Assembly (NCBI GenBank): GCA_964401935.1
Contig: CAYOAL010000038.1
Coordinates: 1 to 64,000, forward strand
Direction: 5' to 3'
DNA from: JAPYTK01 sp964401935
GTDB lineage: Bacteria > Myxococcota_A > Polyangia > Polyangiales > Polyangiaceae
DNA length: 64,000 nt
Made by a program: the position numbers and the translations under genes. This document shows, one piece after another, positions 35,539-44,300 of the stretch. The notes under the pieces were generated by a model that was not told where the DNA came from, searched no databases, and worked only from the letters and a program-made list of their open reading frames with translations. The stretch's first letter is position 1. Every line of letters begins with the position of its first letter.

Positions 35539-37914
35539 CTACCGGCGACGGGCGCGACGCCGTGACCGGCGCGGACTGGGTCTGGCGAAACCCTCGGCGG
35601 TGGCCATGAAGCCGAGGCCGAGCAAGAGTCGCCCCACGTCGTCTTCGCTCACGGTCGTCAAGGTGACGAGCCGCGGCGGGAGGATGAACGGGCCCCGCTC
35701 GGCGAGGGGCTCGACGATGTCGAGCAGCTCCTCCACCACGTCGACACGCACCGCGTGTGCCCCCACGTGGCCGTAGCCCAGCGCGAGCAGCTGCTCGGCG
35801 TCGCGCTCCGAGCGCCACGGCATGGCGGCCCCGCTCACCGCCAGCGAGCGGCCGAACCAGGCGGTCGAGAACGCAGCGCGGTGGCGCAGCGAAGACACGT
35901 CGAGCAGCTCGCGCGCGAACACGAAGCGTCGCCCGACACGAACGTCGACGGCGTGGAGGGCCTCGCGATCCTCGGGGCAGAGGCCGCGCAGCTGGTCGCG
36001 CGCGGCTCGACCGTCGAGCGTGGTGAGACCTCGCTCCAGCTGATACACGAGCCCCCGCCCCGCCGCGCTGAGCGCTCCAAGCCTCGGATCGCGCAGCGGC
36101 CCCAACATCTCCTCGGAGAGGTCGCGGCAGTAGGCGCGGAGGCGACGAAGGATACGCTGCTCGGCCCCGGCCCCGAGTGTGCGCTCGGGGGCGAGCTTCA
36201 CCTCCGGATGCAAGATGTCCACCCCACGGGTGAGGCGCGCGAGCCGCTCGCCACGCTCGCTCTCGCCGACGTAGCTCACGACCCCCTCGCCGCTGGTGTG
36301 GAAGAGCTCGTGCCGCGCCTCTACCACCTCCTCGATCCACGCGTCGCGCACCAGCTCGACGGGGCGTGGACCAAGCGCGTCACGGAGCGCGGCGAGCTGA
36401 CTGAAGGGACCGGTGGCCACCTCGAGCTCGGGTGCCTCACCGCGCCGCACACCTCCCGAGGAGCGGCGTGGAGCGGCGCGGCGCCGACCGGTGCGCTCCA
36501 CGAAGCGCTCGATCAGCCGCTGGTGCAACGCGTCGCTGAGGCGGTCTTCCGCGAGGCGCGTGCGTTCCTGCCAGCGCGGGGCGTCCGCCACCCAGTGGGC
36601 GTGATGGGCGACGTAGGCGAAGGTGCGGATGAAATCCATGCGCATCAACAGATCGTCGAGGTCGCCGGTGGCGTTCTCGAGCCGAGCGATGCGCTCTTCC
36701 ATGAAGTCGGGATCGAGCCGTTGCCGATCCGAGAGCTGCACGAAGATCTCAGCGAGCAGCACCGCGTGATGCTCCGCGAGCAGCTTGCGAAAGTCGGGGA
36801 TGCGGCACACGTCCCACAGAAGCTCCACCCCTTCGCGCGTCCGCGTGCGCGCCTTCACGTCGTCGCGCTCGGCGAGGATCTCCAGCACCGCTTGATCGGC
36901 GGCCTGGTGCACGAGGTAGAGACCTCGCCGCCGCGGCCGCGCCGAGAGCGACGAGAGCAGCGCGGGCACCGAGCTCAGCTCGAGGTCGGAGTTGCGCCAC
37001 AGCGCCTGCCGCACCGGCGCGAAGCGGTGATTCTCGACGGCGAAGACCACGTCGTCCTCGAGCGCGAGCGGGTGGATGGTGCTGAACGAGCCGTCGTTGG
37101 TGTAGCGACCGGCGCGACCCGCGATCTGGGCCACCTCCGCCGCGGCGAGGCCGCGCATGCGAAAGCCATCGAACTTGCGGAGCGCCGCGAAGGCCACGTG
37201 ATCGACGTCCATGTTCAGGCCCATGCCTACCGCGTCGGTGGCCACGAGGAAGTCGACCTCCCCCGACTGGTACATGGCCACTTGTGCGTTGCGGGTGCGC
37301 GGCGAGAGCGCGCCGAGCACCACCGCTGCCCCTCCTCGCCGTCGCCGCAGCCGGTCGGCGAGCTCGTACACCTCCGCCGCCGAGAACGCGATCACCGCGG
37401 TGCGAGGAGGTAGCGTGCCAAGACGGTGCGCGCTGACGTGCGTGAGCCGAGACAACCTCGGGTGGCTCCGCACCGTGGCGGTCGGCACGAGGCTCTCCAC
37501 CAAGGGGCGCATCGTGTCCGCGCCAAGGAGCCAGGTCTCACGGCGGCCTCGTGCGTGGAGCAGCCGGTCGGTGAACACGTGACCACGCTGGGGGTGGGCG
37601 ACGAGCTGCACCTCGTCCACCGCGAGGAAGTCGACCTCGAGGGTGAGCGGCATCGACTCCACCGTGCACACCCAGTACCGCGGGCTCCGCGGGATCCGTT
37701 TCTCCTCCCCGGTCACCAGCGCGACCGCGTTCTCCCCCACCCGCTCGGTGACCCGATCGTAGATTTCTCGGGCGAGGAGGCGGAGCGGCAGGCCGATCAT
37801 GCCCGACTCGTGCTCGAGCATGCGCTCCACCGCGCGGTGGGTCTTGCCCGTGTTGGTGGGCCCGAGCAGCGCGCTGATGCTGCTGCCGACGTCGCCCGAC
37901 ATGTTGGGCACCAT
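35539..37914 (-). CDS. Suv3-like superfamily 2 RNA helicase
   Basis: About 791 residues from ATG 37914 (an ATG at 37902 is also possible). Walker A is GPTNTGKTHRAVERM, motif II is DEVQ in FLAVDEVQLVAHP, motif V is VATDAVGMGLNMDVDHVAFAALRKFDG and motif VI is QIAGRAGRY. This DEVQ/TNTGKT signature is typical of Suv3-type helicases, which unwind structured RNA for decay in mitochondria and in some bacteria. The C-terminal 350 residues, with a YCRDLSEEMLGPLRDPRLGALSAAGRGLVYQLERG segment and a basic tail, match the Suv3 accessory region only loosely. It is divergent from the 37998 gene, with 83 bp between starts. Confidence 0.88.
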   Translation of the reverse strand: MVPNMSGDVGSSISALLGPTNTGKTHRAVERMLEHESGMIGLPLRLLAREIYDRVTERVGENAVALVTGEEKRIPRSPRYWVCTVESMPLTLEVDFLAVDEVQLVAHPQRGHVFTDRLLHARGRRETWLLGADTMRPLVESLVPTATVRSHPRLSRLTHVSAHRLGTLPPRTAVIAFSAAEVYELADRLRRRRGGAAVVLGALSPRTRNAQVAMYQSGEVDFLVATDAVGMGLNMDVDHVAFAALRKFDGFRMRGLAAAEVAQIAGRAGRYTNDGSFSTIHPLALEDDVVFAVENHRFAPVRQALWRNSDLELSSVPALLSSLSARPRRRGLYLVHQAADQAVLEILAERDDVKARTRTREGVELLWDVCRIPDFRKLLAEHHAVLLAEIFVQLSDRQRLDPDFMEERIARLENATGDLDDLLMRMDFIRTFAYVAHHAHWVADAPRWQERTRLAEDRLSDALHQRLIERFVERTGRRRAAPRRSSGGVRRGEAPELEVATGPFSQLAALRDALGPRPVELVRDAWIEEVVEARHELFHTSGEGVVSYVGESERGERLARLTRGVDILHPEVKLAPERTLGAGAEQRILRRLRAYCRDLSEEMLGPLRDPRLGALSAAGRGLVYQLERGLTTLDGRAARDQLRGLCPEDREALHAVDVRVGRRFVFARELLDVSSLRHRAAFSTAWFGRSLAVSGAAMPWRSERDAEQLLALGYGHVGAHAVRVDVVEELLDIVEPLAERGPFILPPRLVTLTTVSEDDVGRLLLGLGFMATAEGFARPSPRRSRRRARRR

Positions 37915-37997
37915 AGCAACCGGCCCGCCCCGCGGCAGCGGCCACGAATGAAAAGCGACGGTTGCAGCCGGGACCGTGCCGCTGACACAATCGCCGG

Positions 37998-39353
37998 ATG
38001 TCCGTTCGCCCGAGGACACGCTCCGGCCGCCCAGTGGTCATCCCACCCCCTCGAGAGGATGACTTCGAGGACGTGCACTGGGCGCTGTCTGCCGCCACCA
38101 CGCTGTGGGAGCGCGGCGAGGACACCGAGGCGCTGAAGTGGCTGCGGCGCGCTGCGAGCGCAGCCGCAGATCGCGACGCCGACGTGAGGGCCGTGGAGCT
38201 GTTCAAGGCCGCCGCCGACGTGGCGGGCGTGGTGGAAGCCCGCCGCGAGGTTCGCGCCGCGCGGCAGATCGTGGGCACCGCGATCGGCATGCTTCAGCCT
38301 GGGGGAACGCCCCCCCAAGGCGCGCCACCCCAAGGCGTGCCACCCCAAGGCGTCCCCCGCGGTGCGCCCCACGCGGCTCCGCAAGGTTTGGTTCACTCCC
38401 AAGTGGCACCGCCCGCAAAAGGCCCCCCTGCCGACGTGAGCGGCCGCCCACCGTTCGCGCCCAGGCACACGCCCGCTGCCCCCTCCCCGGTGCCGCCTGC
38501 GCCACCCACGGGACCCGGCTACGCGGCGCCCGCGCCACCCACAGCGAGCCGCGGCGACCGAGGAGGCAAGACTGGCCCACCCCCACCTCCTCGCAAGGGT
38601 GCACGTCGTGCCCCGGAGCCGCGGCTCACGCAGGCCGGTCCCCCCACGCACCTTCAGGCCATCCCCGAGGTCGAGGCGAACACCGAGCGACGCTCGAAGG
38701 AGCCGCGCGACCTGGTCCCGCCAGTGCCGCCGGAGCCCACCCTCTCGGAGCGGTTCGCGGGCCTCGGCTACGGGCCGGAGGCCGAAGAGGACACGTTCAT
38801 CCGTCCGGAGACGATGCTGCGACGGGCGCTCATGGCGATCGATCCCCACTACGCCGATCGCACCGAGATCCGCAGCGACGCGCGCGACGACGACTCGAGC
38901 CCGGGACGCTTCGAGCACGACTCGAGCCCAGGACGCTTCGACCACGACTCGAGCCCCGGCCTCTACCAACCGAGCCCCTTCGTGGAGCCAGAGCAGAGCT
39001 TCGTCGACGCCGAGGACGCCCCCCCCACAGGGCGGTCGGGGAGGCGGTCCGAGGCGGACGACCCGAACGACGAGACGACGCGCCAGCGGGTCGGAGACAT
39101 CGTCGCGGCCGCGGACGCCCGCAAGTCGAGCGCGTCGTATCCCACCGCCACCGGACCTTCGTTGATCCCAGGCATCGCCGCCTTCCGGGTGGCGGTGCTC
39201 CCGATCCCCGAGGAGCGCGACGTGCGCCTGTTGTTCTTGGCCCCTGGCACCGATCCTCCGCCCGGGGTGGCGGTCGCCCTGTTGGTGCCGCCATCCGAGG
39301 AAGACGCGCGGATGATCAACGAGATCTACAACGACACCGACGCGAAGCTCTGA
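37998..39353 (+). CDS. Low-complexity protein A of a paralogous pair
   Basis: A 451-residue protein with three parts. Residues 20-75 are a helical module (DDFEDVHWALSAATTLWERG, LKWLRRAASAAADRD) that looks like one or two TPR-like hairpins. Residues 100-350 are a Pro/Gly/Ala-rich disordered region with PPQG(V/A) repeats and three HDSSPGRF-type 24-bp repeats. Residues 385-450 are a beta-rich module (FRVAVLPIPEERDVRLLFLAPG, GVAVALLVPPSEEDARMINEIY). The next gene has the same three-part layout. I do not recognise the family; it may be specific to these bacteria. No signal peptide or membrane segment is visible. Confidence 0.8.
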   Translation: MSVRPRTRSGRPVVIPPPREDDFEDVHWALSAATTLWERGEDTEALKWLRRAASAAADRDADVRAVELFKAAADVAGVVEARREVRAARQIVGTAIGMLQPGGTPPQGAPPQGVPPQGVPRGAPHAAPQGLVHSQVAPPAKGPPADVSGRPPFAPRHTPAAPSPVPPAPPTGPGYAAPAPPTASRGDRGGKTGPPPPPRKGARRAPEPRLTQAGPPTHLQAIPEVEANTERRSKEPRDLVPPVPPEPTLSERFAGLGYGPEAEEDTFIRPETMLRRALMAIDPHYADRTEIRSDARDDDSSPGRFEHDSSPGRFDHDSSPGLYQPSPFVEPEQSFVDAEDAPPTGRSGRRSEADDPNDETTRQRVGDIVAAADARKSSASYPTATGPSLIPGIAAFRVAVLPIPEERDVRLLFLAPGTDPPPGVAVALLVPPSEEDARMINEIYNDTDAKL

Positions 39354-39422
39354 GCGACGTGGAGCTGGGGGGCTGCCAACGAGGGCGCCGACGAAGGTCG
39401 GACGTGGGCATTGTACCTACAT

Positions 39423-39457
39423 GGATCGAAGAAGCAGCGCCGCGTTCGATCCGTTTT
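39423..39457 (+). terminator. Intrinsic terminator after protein A
   Basis: GGATCGAA (39423-39430) pairs with TTCGATCC (39445-39452) around a 14-nt loop, followed by GTTTTC and, a little later, a run of five T. It lies 70 bp past the stop of the 37998 gene and separates it from the sigma-54 promoter of its paralogue. Confidence 0.6.
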
Positions 39458-39510
39458 CATCCGATTTTTCCAGAGGGCAGGGTAAGCCCATGGAAGGCCA
39501 CGCGTGATCG

Positions 39511-39528
39511 GTGGCACGGCTTCTGCAA
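39511..39528 (+). promoter_or_regulatory. Sigma-54 (-24/-12) promoter
   Basis: TGGCACGGCTTCTGCA (39512-39527) matches the sigma-54 consensus TGGCAC-N5-TTGCA with one mismatch. It has exactly ten bases between the invariant GG (39513-39514) and GC (39525-39526). Transcription would start near 39538, just upstream of the GTG at 39558. Such promoters need an ATP-driven enhancer-binding protein; none is encoded in this window. Confidence 0.75.
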
Positions 39529-39557
39529 AACCGAGCCGCTTGGAGATAGCGATCGCG

Positions 39558-40947
39558 GTGGCAGCAGAGACGACCCCCATCCCCGAGCCGTGCCGACACG
39601 ACATCGAGGACGTGCAGTGCGCCCTCGCGGTGTCGGCGGCGCGCTGGGAGCACGGAGATTTCGAGGACTCGCTGCGGTGGCTCCGTCGCGCGGCGCGCGC
39701 AGCGGCCGATCACGAGCAGCTCGAGCGCGCTCTCGAGCTGTCCAAGGTGGCAGCCCGCATGGCGAAGCGGCTCTCTCAGCCGCCCCCGCCGCCGCGACGC
39801 AGTCAGCCGGTACCGCGCTCGAACCCCATCCCCCTCGGGCGCCGGTCGGAGCTGCCTCCCGCGCCTCGGCGAGGCCCGAGCCCCCCACCTGCACCCCGAA
39901 CCGCGCCGCACGCCACCCCTTCCCGTCCCGCCCCCCGCGCACCGAGGCCTCCCCACGCCGCCGTCGGCGCTGCCCCACGAGCGTCGGCGGTCCCCCCACC
40001 CATCGAGCGCCCCAGGCGCCCGCGGCCCTCCGCTCCCCGCGCGCCCATGCTCTCGCCCACGCCCACGAGCCCCGTGCAGCCGCCGACCCCGAGCGACACC
40101 GCCCGCTCGGCGGTGGCGTGGCCGGACGCGACGGTCGAGCGCGCGCACGACCCGCGCCCCGTCGCAGCGACCCGCCCCGAGCCGCGTGTCGACCCTCCGA
40201 GCGGCGATGAAGACACGCAGCCCACGCTGCGCCCCGCGGCGCTCCAGCGAGGACGAGCCCTCACCGCCCCGGTGCCGTCGCTGTTCGGCGACGACGAGGT
40301 GGAAGGCGAAGATCCGACCGTGGTGCGCCTCTACGCCTCGTTCGTGAACGACGCCCCGCCTCCCACACCGCGGATGCCTCTCCACGACGCCCCCTCGAGC
40401 CGCACCGCTCCGAGCAGCACCGCGCCAAGCAGCACCGCTCCAAGCAGCACGCCTCCGAGCAACACGCCGTCGAGCAACACGCAGTCGAGCAACACGCAGT
40501 CGAGCAACACGCAGTCGAGCAACACGCAGTCGAGCAACNNNNNNNNNNNNNNNNNNNNNNNNNNNNNNNNNNNNNNNNNNNNNNNNNNNNNNNNNNNNNN
40601 NNNNNNNNNNNNNNNNNNNNNNNNNNNNNNNNNNNNNNACGCAGTCGAGCAGCGCACGAGCGAGCAGCGCGCTCTCCAACACCATGCCTTCGAGCCGCCC
40701 GCCCTCGGGCAGCGGCCTCTCGCGCCAGGCATCGAACGACACCCTCCCGGAGACGCCAGCCTCGGCGCCGCTCACGGCGGCGCGTGTCGCGGTGATGCGC
40801 GATCCCGACACCGGTCGTCCGACGTTGACCGTGCTGAGCGCCGGCGCGCCCGCGCCGCGAGGCAGCGCGGTGGCGATGCTCGTGGGCGCGAGCCCCGAGG
40901 ACATGATGCGGCTCGCCGAGCTCTTGGAGCACTCGGTGACCGGCTGA
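39558..40947 (+). CDS. Low-complexity protein B, interrupted by an assembly gap
   Basis: A paralogue of the 37998 protein. The N-terminal helical module (HDIEDVQCALAVSAARWEHG, LRWLRRAARAAADHEQ) and C-terminal module (ARVAVMRDPDTGRP..GSAVAMLVGASPEDMMRL) both correspond. In between is a long Pro/Ala/Arg-rich region and an array of 15-bp repeats encoding SSNTQ, cut by 100 N at 40539-40638. The frame before the gap differs from the one that continues TQSSSARASS after it, so the true gap length is not 100 (it must differ by a non-multiple of three); this is an assembly artefact, not a frameshift. The GTG at 39558 is preferred because it lies downstream of the sigma-54 start point; a GTG at 39504 overlaps the promoter. 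Confidence 0.8.
40459..40655 (+). repeat. 15-bp coding tandem repeat spanning the gap
   Basis: Units of AACACGCAGTCGAGC, each encoding five residues (S-S-N-T-Q register), are repeated at least four times before the 100-N gap and resume after it. Similar but diverged AGCAGCACCGCTCCA units precede them from about 40410. The copy number is unknown because the assembly broke here. Confidence 0.85.
40539..40638. other. Assembly gap of 100 N inside a gene
   Basis: Exactly 100 N, a placeholder length. Both flanks are the same 15-bp repeat, and the reading frames on the two sides fit one protein only if the real gap length differs from 100. Confidence 0.97.
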
Positions 40948-40979
40948 GAGGGGCCGGCTGAGACCGGCGGACCGACGCG

Positions 40980-42026
40980 TCAGCGTGCGTGGCTCGCGGG
41001 ATGGGCGAGCACCCCGCACCCGTCCTCGACGAAGCGCGCCATCCCGTCTTCCATCACGGGCTCTCGCGGCTCGCCGAACACACCCCCCCCCCAGAGGAAC
41101 GTGCTGTCGGTGAACGCGAGGAGCACGCACATCTCCTGATCACCGATACCGTAGCCGACGCTCTCCGGCCGGTTGTTCTCGTAGGTGCAGGTGAAGCGGA
41201 GCCCGCTGTAGCCCTTCATCGAGAACGGTGGATCGATCATCTTGCCGAGCGGATCGCCCACCGGGTTCCCGCCGTCGAACACGACCGCGGAGCCCTCGGG
41301 ACCGTAGGCCTCGATGCGCATGCCGGTGCCGAGGTTGTGATAGTGCGGCAGCACGTAATACAGGTTGAAGTCGAGCTCTCGCCCGAGCTCCTCCTCGTGC
41401 TTCGTGGCGAGCTCACAGTCGGCCTGGAACGAGGAGCGACCGTTCGCGGGGAGCGCGAGCGCCTCGTTGGTGAACGACATGCCGCTGAGCTTGGTGGTGG
41501 CAGCCGCCTCCTCGATGGTGTGCAGGCCCAAGGTGAGCTCGGCCACCATGTCCTCGCTCCCGGTGTTGAGCAGGTGAAGGCTGCCGATCACCCGTGACCT
41601 CGGCGGGATCACGATGGTGACCCCCTCGCCAAACTGCTGCGTCTCGTGGCGACTCTGCGTCGACTGCGCGAACAGCACCCCCCCGAGCGCCGACGCCAGG
41701 GCCTCGTTGAAGCCCCGATCGCTGCAGGCCCAGCTGCCGTCGTCGCCGTCGAAGAACCCGGCCTCCGGCACGAACACCCAGTTGGAGTGGTGGTAGCCGC
41801 CGAGCGGCGCCACGAGCTCCACCGCGTTCACGTAGAGGGGCTCGTCGTTGCCCAGCGTCCAGCTGGTGCACACGTCGCTCACCTCTTCGCCAGGGGCGAG
41901 GGTGGCCACCGGGAAGGTGTGCTCGTGCTCGGCCTCGGTGAGCTGCCCCGAAACGGCGGGCGTCGACGACGAGCAACCGAGCGAGGCGAGGACGAGCGCG
42001 AGCGAGGCGATGACGGCGAGTCTCAT
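40980..42026 (-). CDS. PHM/DBH-like copper type II monooxygenase lipoprotein
   Basis: A 348-residue lipoprotein (lipobox LASLGC, Cys18) with the two-domain fold of peptidylglycine alpha-hydroxylating and dopamine beta-monooxygenases. The copper ligands are all present: His79-His80 (GGYHHSNW) and His151 (GSLHLLNTG) for the first site; His228 and His230 (LPHYHNLG) and Met299 (GDQEMCVLL) for the second. The closing RFTCTYENN..ESVGYGIGDQEMC segment is the classic end of this family. Expected chemistry is ascorbate- or reductant-dependent C-H hydroxylation outside the cell. The family is best known in animals, and bacterial members are poorly studied. Substrate unknown. Confidence 0.85.
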   Translation of the reverse strand: MRLAVIASLALVLASLGCSSSTPAVSGQLTEAEHEHTFPVATLAPGEEVSDVCTSWTLGNDEPLYVNAVELVAPLGGYHHSNWVFVPEAGFFDGDDGSWACSDRGFNEALASALGGVLFAQSTQSRHETQQFGEGVTIVIPPRSRVIGSLHLLNTGSEDMVAELTLGLHTIEEAAATTKLSGMSFTNEALALPANGRSSFQADCELATKHEEELGRELDFNLYYVLPHYHNLGTGMRIEAYGPEGSAVVFDGGNPVGDPLGKMIDPPFSMKGYSGLRFTCTYENNRPESVGYGIGDQEMCVLLAFTDSTFLWGGGVFGEPREPVMEDGMARFVEDGCGVLAHPASHAR

Positions 42027-42151
42027 GGGAGGCTCAGGCTACGGTGGGCGCGCCCCCCACGCTTCTCTCTGGCTGCCAAACGATGATCGGATGCTGCCAA
42101 CCGGAGGCGTGGAACCCGTGCTCGAGCCGCTCGCCCATGCTACCAGGCGCC

Positions 42152-42904
42152 ATGGGGACGAGGACGGCCAGGCTCGCCATCGTGGGCTCGCTCCTTTCGC
42201 TCTTCGGGTGCAGCGCGCCGGCTTCGGTGCCCCCGGCGCCGAGCCCCGAGCCAGAGCCCGAGCCGAAACACGCGCGGCCGCCCCTCCGCGACGACGTGGT
42301 CGTCACCGGCGGGGTCCACGGCGACGAACCGAGCGGCGCGCTGGTGCTCGGCGAGCTCGCCGCCACCGGCGTGAAGACCTTCGGTCCGTGCAACCCTTGG
42401 GGTCTCGAGAACAACTCGCGCTTCCTCGAGAACGGGCGCGATCTCAACCGCAGCTTCGCCAGGACCGACACGCCCGAGGTCGACGCCGTGAAGGCTTTTC
42501 TCGCAGAGAACCCGCCGGGGCTCCTGCTCGATCTGCACGAAGACGGCAAAGCCACCGGCGCGTACCTCATCCAGCATGGCCCCGACGACGACCTCGGTCG
42601 GCGCATCGTCACGGCCCTGAAGCACGAGCTCGCCTTCGAGGCCCGCCCGCGCTTCACGGTGATCGAGGGCGACGACGGCGTGCTCGCGCCGAGCGCGATG
42701 ATGCTCGCCGCCGCCGAGATGAGTCGGATGTATGGGCTCGCCTTCTCCGCCTGGCGCACGTTTGGCTGCACCACCTTCGTGGTGGAGGTGCCGCGCGCCT
42801 GGTCGCTCGAAGAACGAAAGCGCGCCCACCGCTTGATCGTGCACACCGCGCGCGAGCTGTTCAGCGCCGCGCAGCCCGTCGCTCCGGCGCTCTCCGCGGA
42901 GTGA
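42152..42904 (+). CDS. M14-like zinc carboxypeptidase / desuccinylase-type lipoprotein
   Basis: About 250 residues with a leader and lipobox SLFGC, a Pro/Glu linker, then the succinylglutamate desuccinylase/aspartoacylase branch of the M14 fold. The zinc motif is HGDE in VTGGVHGDEPSG; the substrate-binding Arg and Asn are in NGRDLNRSF; the third zinc ligand is in LLLDLHEDG; and the probable catalytic Glu is in TTFVVEVPR. It removes a residue or acyl group from peptides or amino acids in the envelope; the exact substrate is open. It is divergent from the copper monooxygenase with 125 bp between starts. The ATG at 42152 gives the best leader. Confidence 0.82.
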   Translation: MGTRTARLAIVGSLLSLFGCSAPASVPPAPSPEPEPEPKHARPPLRDDVVVTGGVHGDEPSGALVLGELAATGVKTFGPCNPWGLENNSRFLENGRDLNRSFARTDTPEVDAVKAFLAENPPGLLLDLHEDGKATGAYLIQHGPDDDLGRRIVTALKHELAFEARPRFTVIEGDDGVLAPSAMMLAAAEMSRMYGLAFSAWRTFGCTTFVVEVPRAWSLEERKRAHRLIVHTARELFSAAQPVAPALSAE

Positions 42905-43028
42905 TCGCCCACCGGGAGCGCGTCCGCCAGCAGAGCGGCCCGGGCCTCGCGGGGGAGCATTGTCACAAGTCAAACAGCGCCACCGCGCGCCCTTGACGTC
43001 GTGCCAGTCGCAGAGTCGATTGGTTTCG

Positions 43029-43664
43029 ATGGCGTCTCCCCGCGACAACCACCAGTTCCCAAAGGCCTCCGGGATCGAACGAGCGCTGGGCCGTACCTTT
43101 CTGCGCGTCGCCGGCTGGCGCGTGGAGGGTCACCTCCCCGAGGGCGTGAACAAGGCGGTGATGATCGCGGCCCCCCACACGACGAACTGGGACCTGCCCT
43201 ACATGCTGGCCACCGCGTGGGTGTTCAAGCTGCGTCTGCGCTTTCTCGCGAAGCACACGTTGTTCGATGGGGTGGGAGGGCCGCTGATGAAGTGGCTCGG
43301 CGGGATCCCGGTCGACCGCCGCACCCCCCACGGCCTGGTCGGTCAGGTGGCGAAGCGCTTTGCCGCCGAGGACGCGATCTTGTTGGCGGTGGCTCCCGCC
43401 GGCACCCGCTCCCGCGCTCCGCACTGGAAGAGCGGCTTTTACCGCATCGCCGAAGAGGCGAAGGTGCCCATCGTGTGCGGCTTCCTCGACTTCGGAAAGA
43501 AGGTGGCCGGCGTGGGCCCCACCATCACGCCGAGCGGCGACGTACGCGCCGACATGGACCGCATCCGCGCGTTCTACAACGACAAACGCGGACTTCGAGA
43601 CGAAGCCACCACGCCGGTGCGGCTCTCGGTAGAGCTCGCCGAGGCGACCGCGCACCCCGACTGA
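43029..43664 (+). CDS. PlsC-like 1-acyl-glycerol-3-phosphate acyltransferase
   Basis: A 211-residue acyltransferase. Block I is H(X)4D in APHTTNWD. Block II lies around KHTLFDGVGGPLMKWLGGIPVDR, and PAGTRSRAPHWKSGFYRIA stands in for the usual EGTRS motif, with Pro-Ala instead of Pro-Glu. Short members of this type transfer acyl chains to lysophosphatidate or similar lipids. The ATG at 43029 puts SPRDNHQFPKASGIERALGR at the N-terminus. No strong membrane anchor is visible beyond the hydrophobic helices of the domain. It may serve the lipid pathways suggested elsewhere in the window. Confidence 0.87.
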   Translation: MASPRDNHQFPKASGIERALGRTFLRVAGWRVEGHLPEGVNKAVMIAAPHTTNWDLPYMLATAWVFKLRLRFLAKHTLFDGVGGPLMKWLGGIPVDRRTPHGLVGQVAKRFAAEDAILLAVAPAGTRSRAPHWKSGFYRIAEEAKVPIVCGFLDFGKKVAGVGPTITPSGDVRADMDRIRAFYNDKRGLRDEATTPVRLSVELAEATAHPD

Positions 43665-43732
43665 GCCGAGCGCCCGCGACGCGCCGCAGACGGGACCTTG
43701 CCAAGCGCCTCGGCGAGGCGCATGCTCCGCTC

Positions 43733-44233
43733 ATGCTCGGCCGCGTGGCGGTGTTCTTCGCGGTGGCGTTCCTGACGCTGGTGGGGTGCCTCGTCGCCGC
43801 AGACCTCGTCGCCGTGGAGGGCGCCTCCGCGGTCTCCGGAGCGCCGCCCGCTGCCGCCGAGCGGGCTGACGCGTTGGCGACCGAGGCGCACGCCAGCGAG
43901 CACCACGACGTCTTGCGCGGGCTCAACCCTGCTCAAGAGCTCGCGGCCCTCAGCGAGCGGAGCCTCGAGCCGTGGGAGCGGCCGCGACGGCGTGCACCGA
44001 GCGGACCGGGCCCGCGCCTCACCGCACCCGCTGCGTGGGCCGCGACGCTGCCCGCCCCGTTCGCGCAACTCGGCCAGGTCTCTCTCTCCACGTTGGCGCT
44101 CGACGTTCACGTCGACCACCGCGTGGAGCCGTGCCCATCGATTCGTGACGCCGGCGACCGCCGCACCGCCATCCGACGCGTGCGGCGCGCCGCGCACGTG
44201 CCGCGCATGGGCGACGATCCTCCCGCCGCCTGA
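43733..44233 (+). CDS. Exported protein of unknown function
   Basis: A 166-residue protein with an N-terminal hydrophobic segment (MLGRVAVFFAVAFLTLVGCL), which can be a membrane anchor or, through LVGC, a lipoprotein leader. The rest is Ala/Arg/Pro-rich with LATEAHASEHHDVLRGLNPAQELAAL and ends Pro/Arg-rich. No family is recognised. Codons are rich in G/C at the third position, as in neighbouring genes. It lies 68 bp from the acyltransferase and 67 bp before the small membrane protein gene. Confidence 0.5.
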   Translation: MLGRVAVFFAVAFLTLVGCLVAADLVAVEGASAVSGAPPAAAERADALATEAHASEHHDVLRGLNPAQELAALSERSLEPWERPRRRAPSGPGPRLTAPAAWAATLPAPFAQLGQVSLSTLALDVHVDHRVEPCPSIRDAGDRRTAIRRVRRAAHVPRMGDDPPAA

Positions 44234-44300
44234 CGCTCCGTCCCCAACGGTTCGTTCAGGTTTCTCGAGCGCCTTCACCGGCGCACAGAGGAGGTTCGTC

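Noticed and set aside
40539..40947. Frameshift or pseudogene in the second low-complexity paralogue
   Set aside because: The change of frame coincides with the 100-N placeholder. The repeat and C-terminal module are intact on the far side, so a mis-sized gap explains it.
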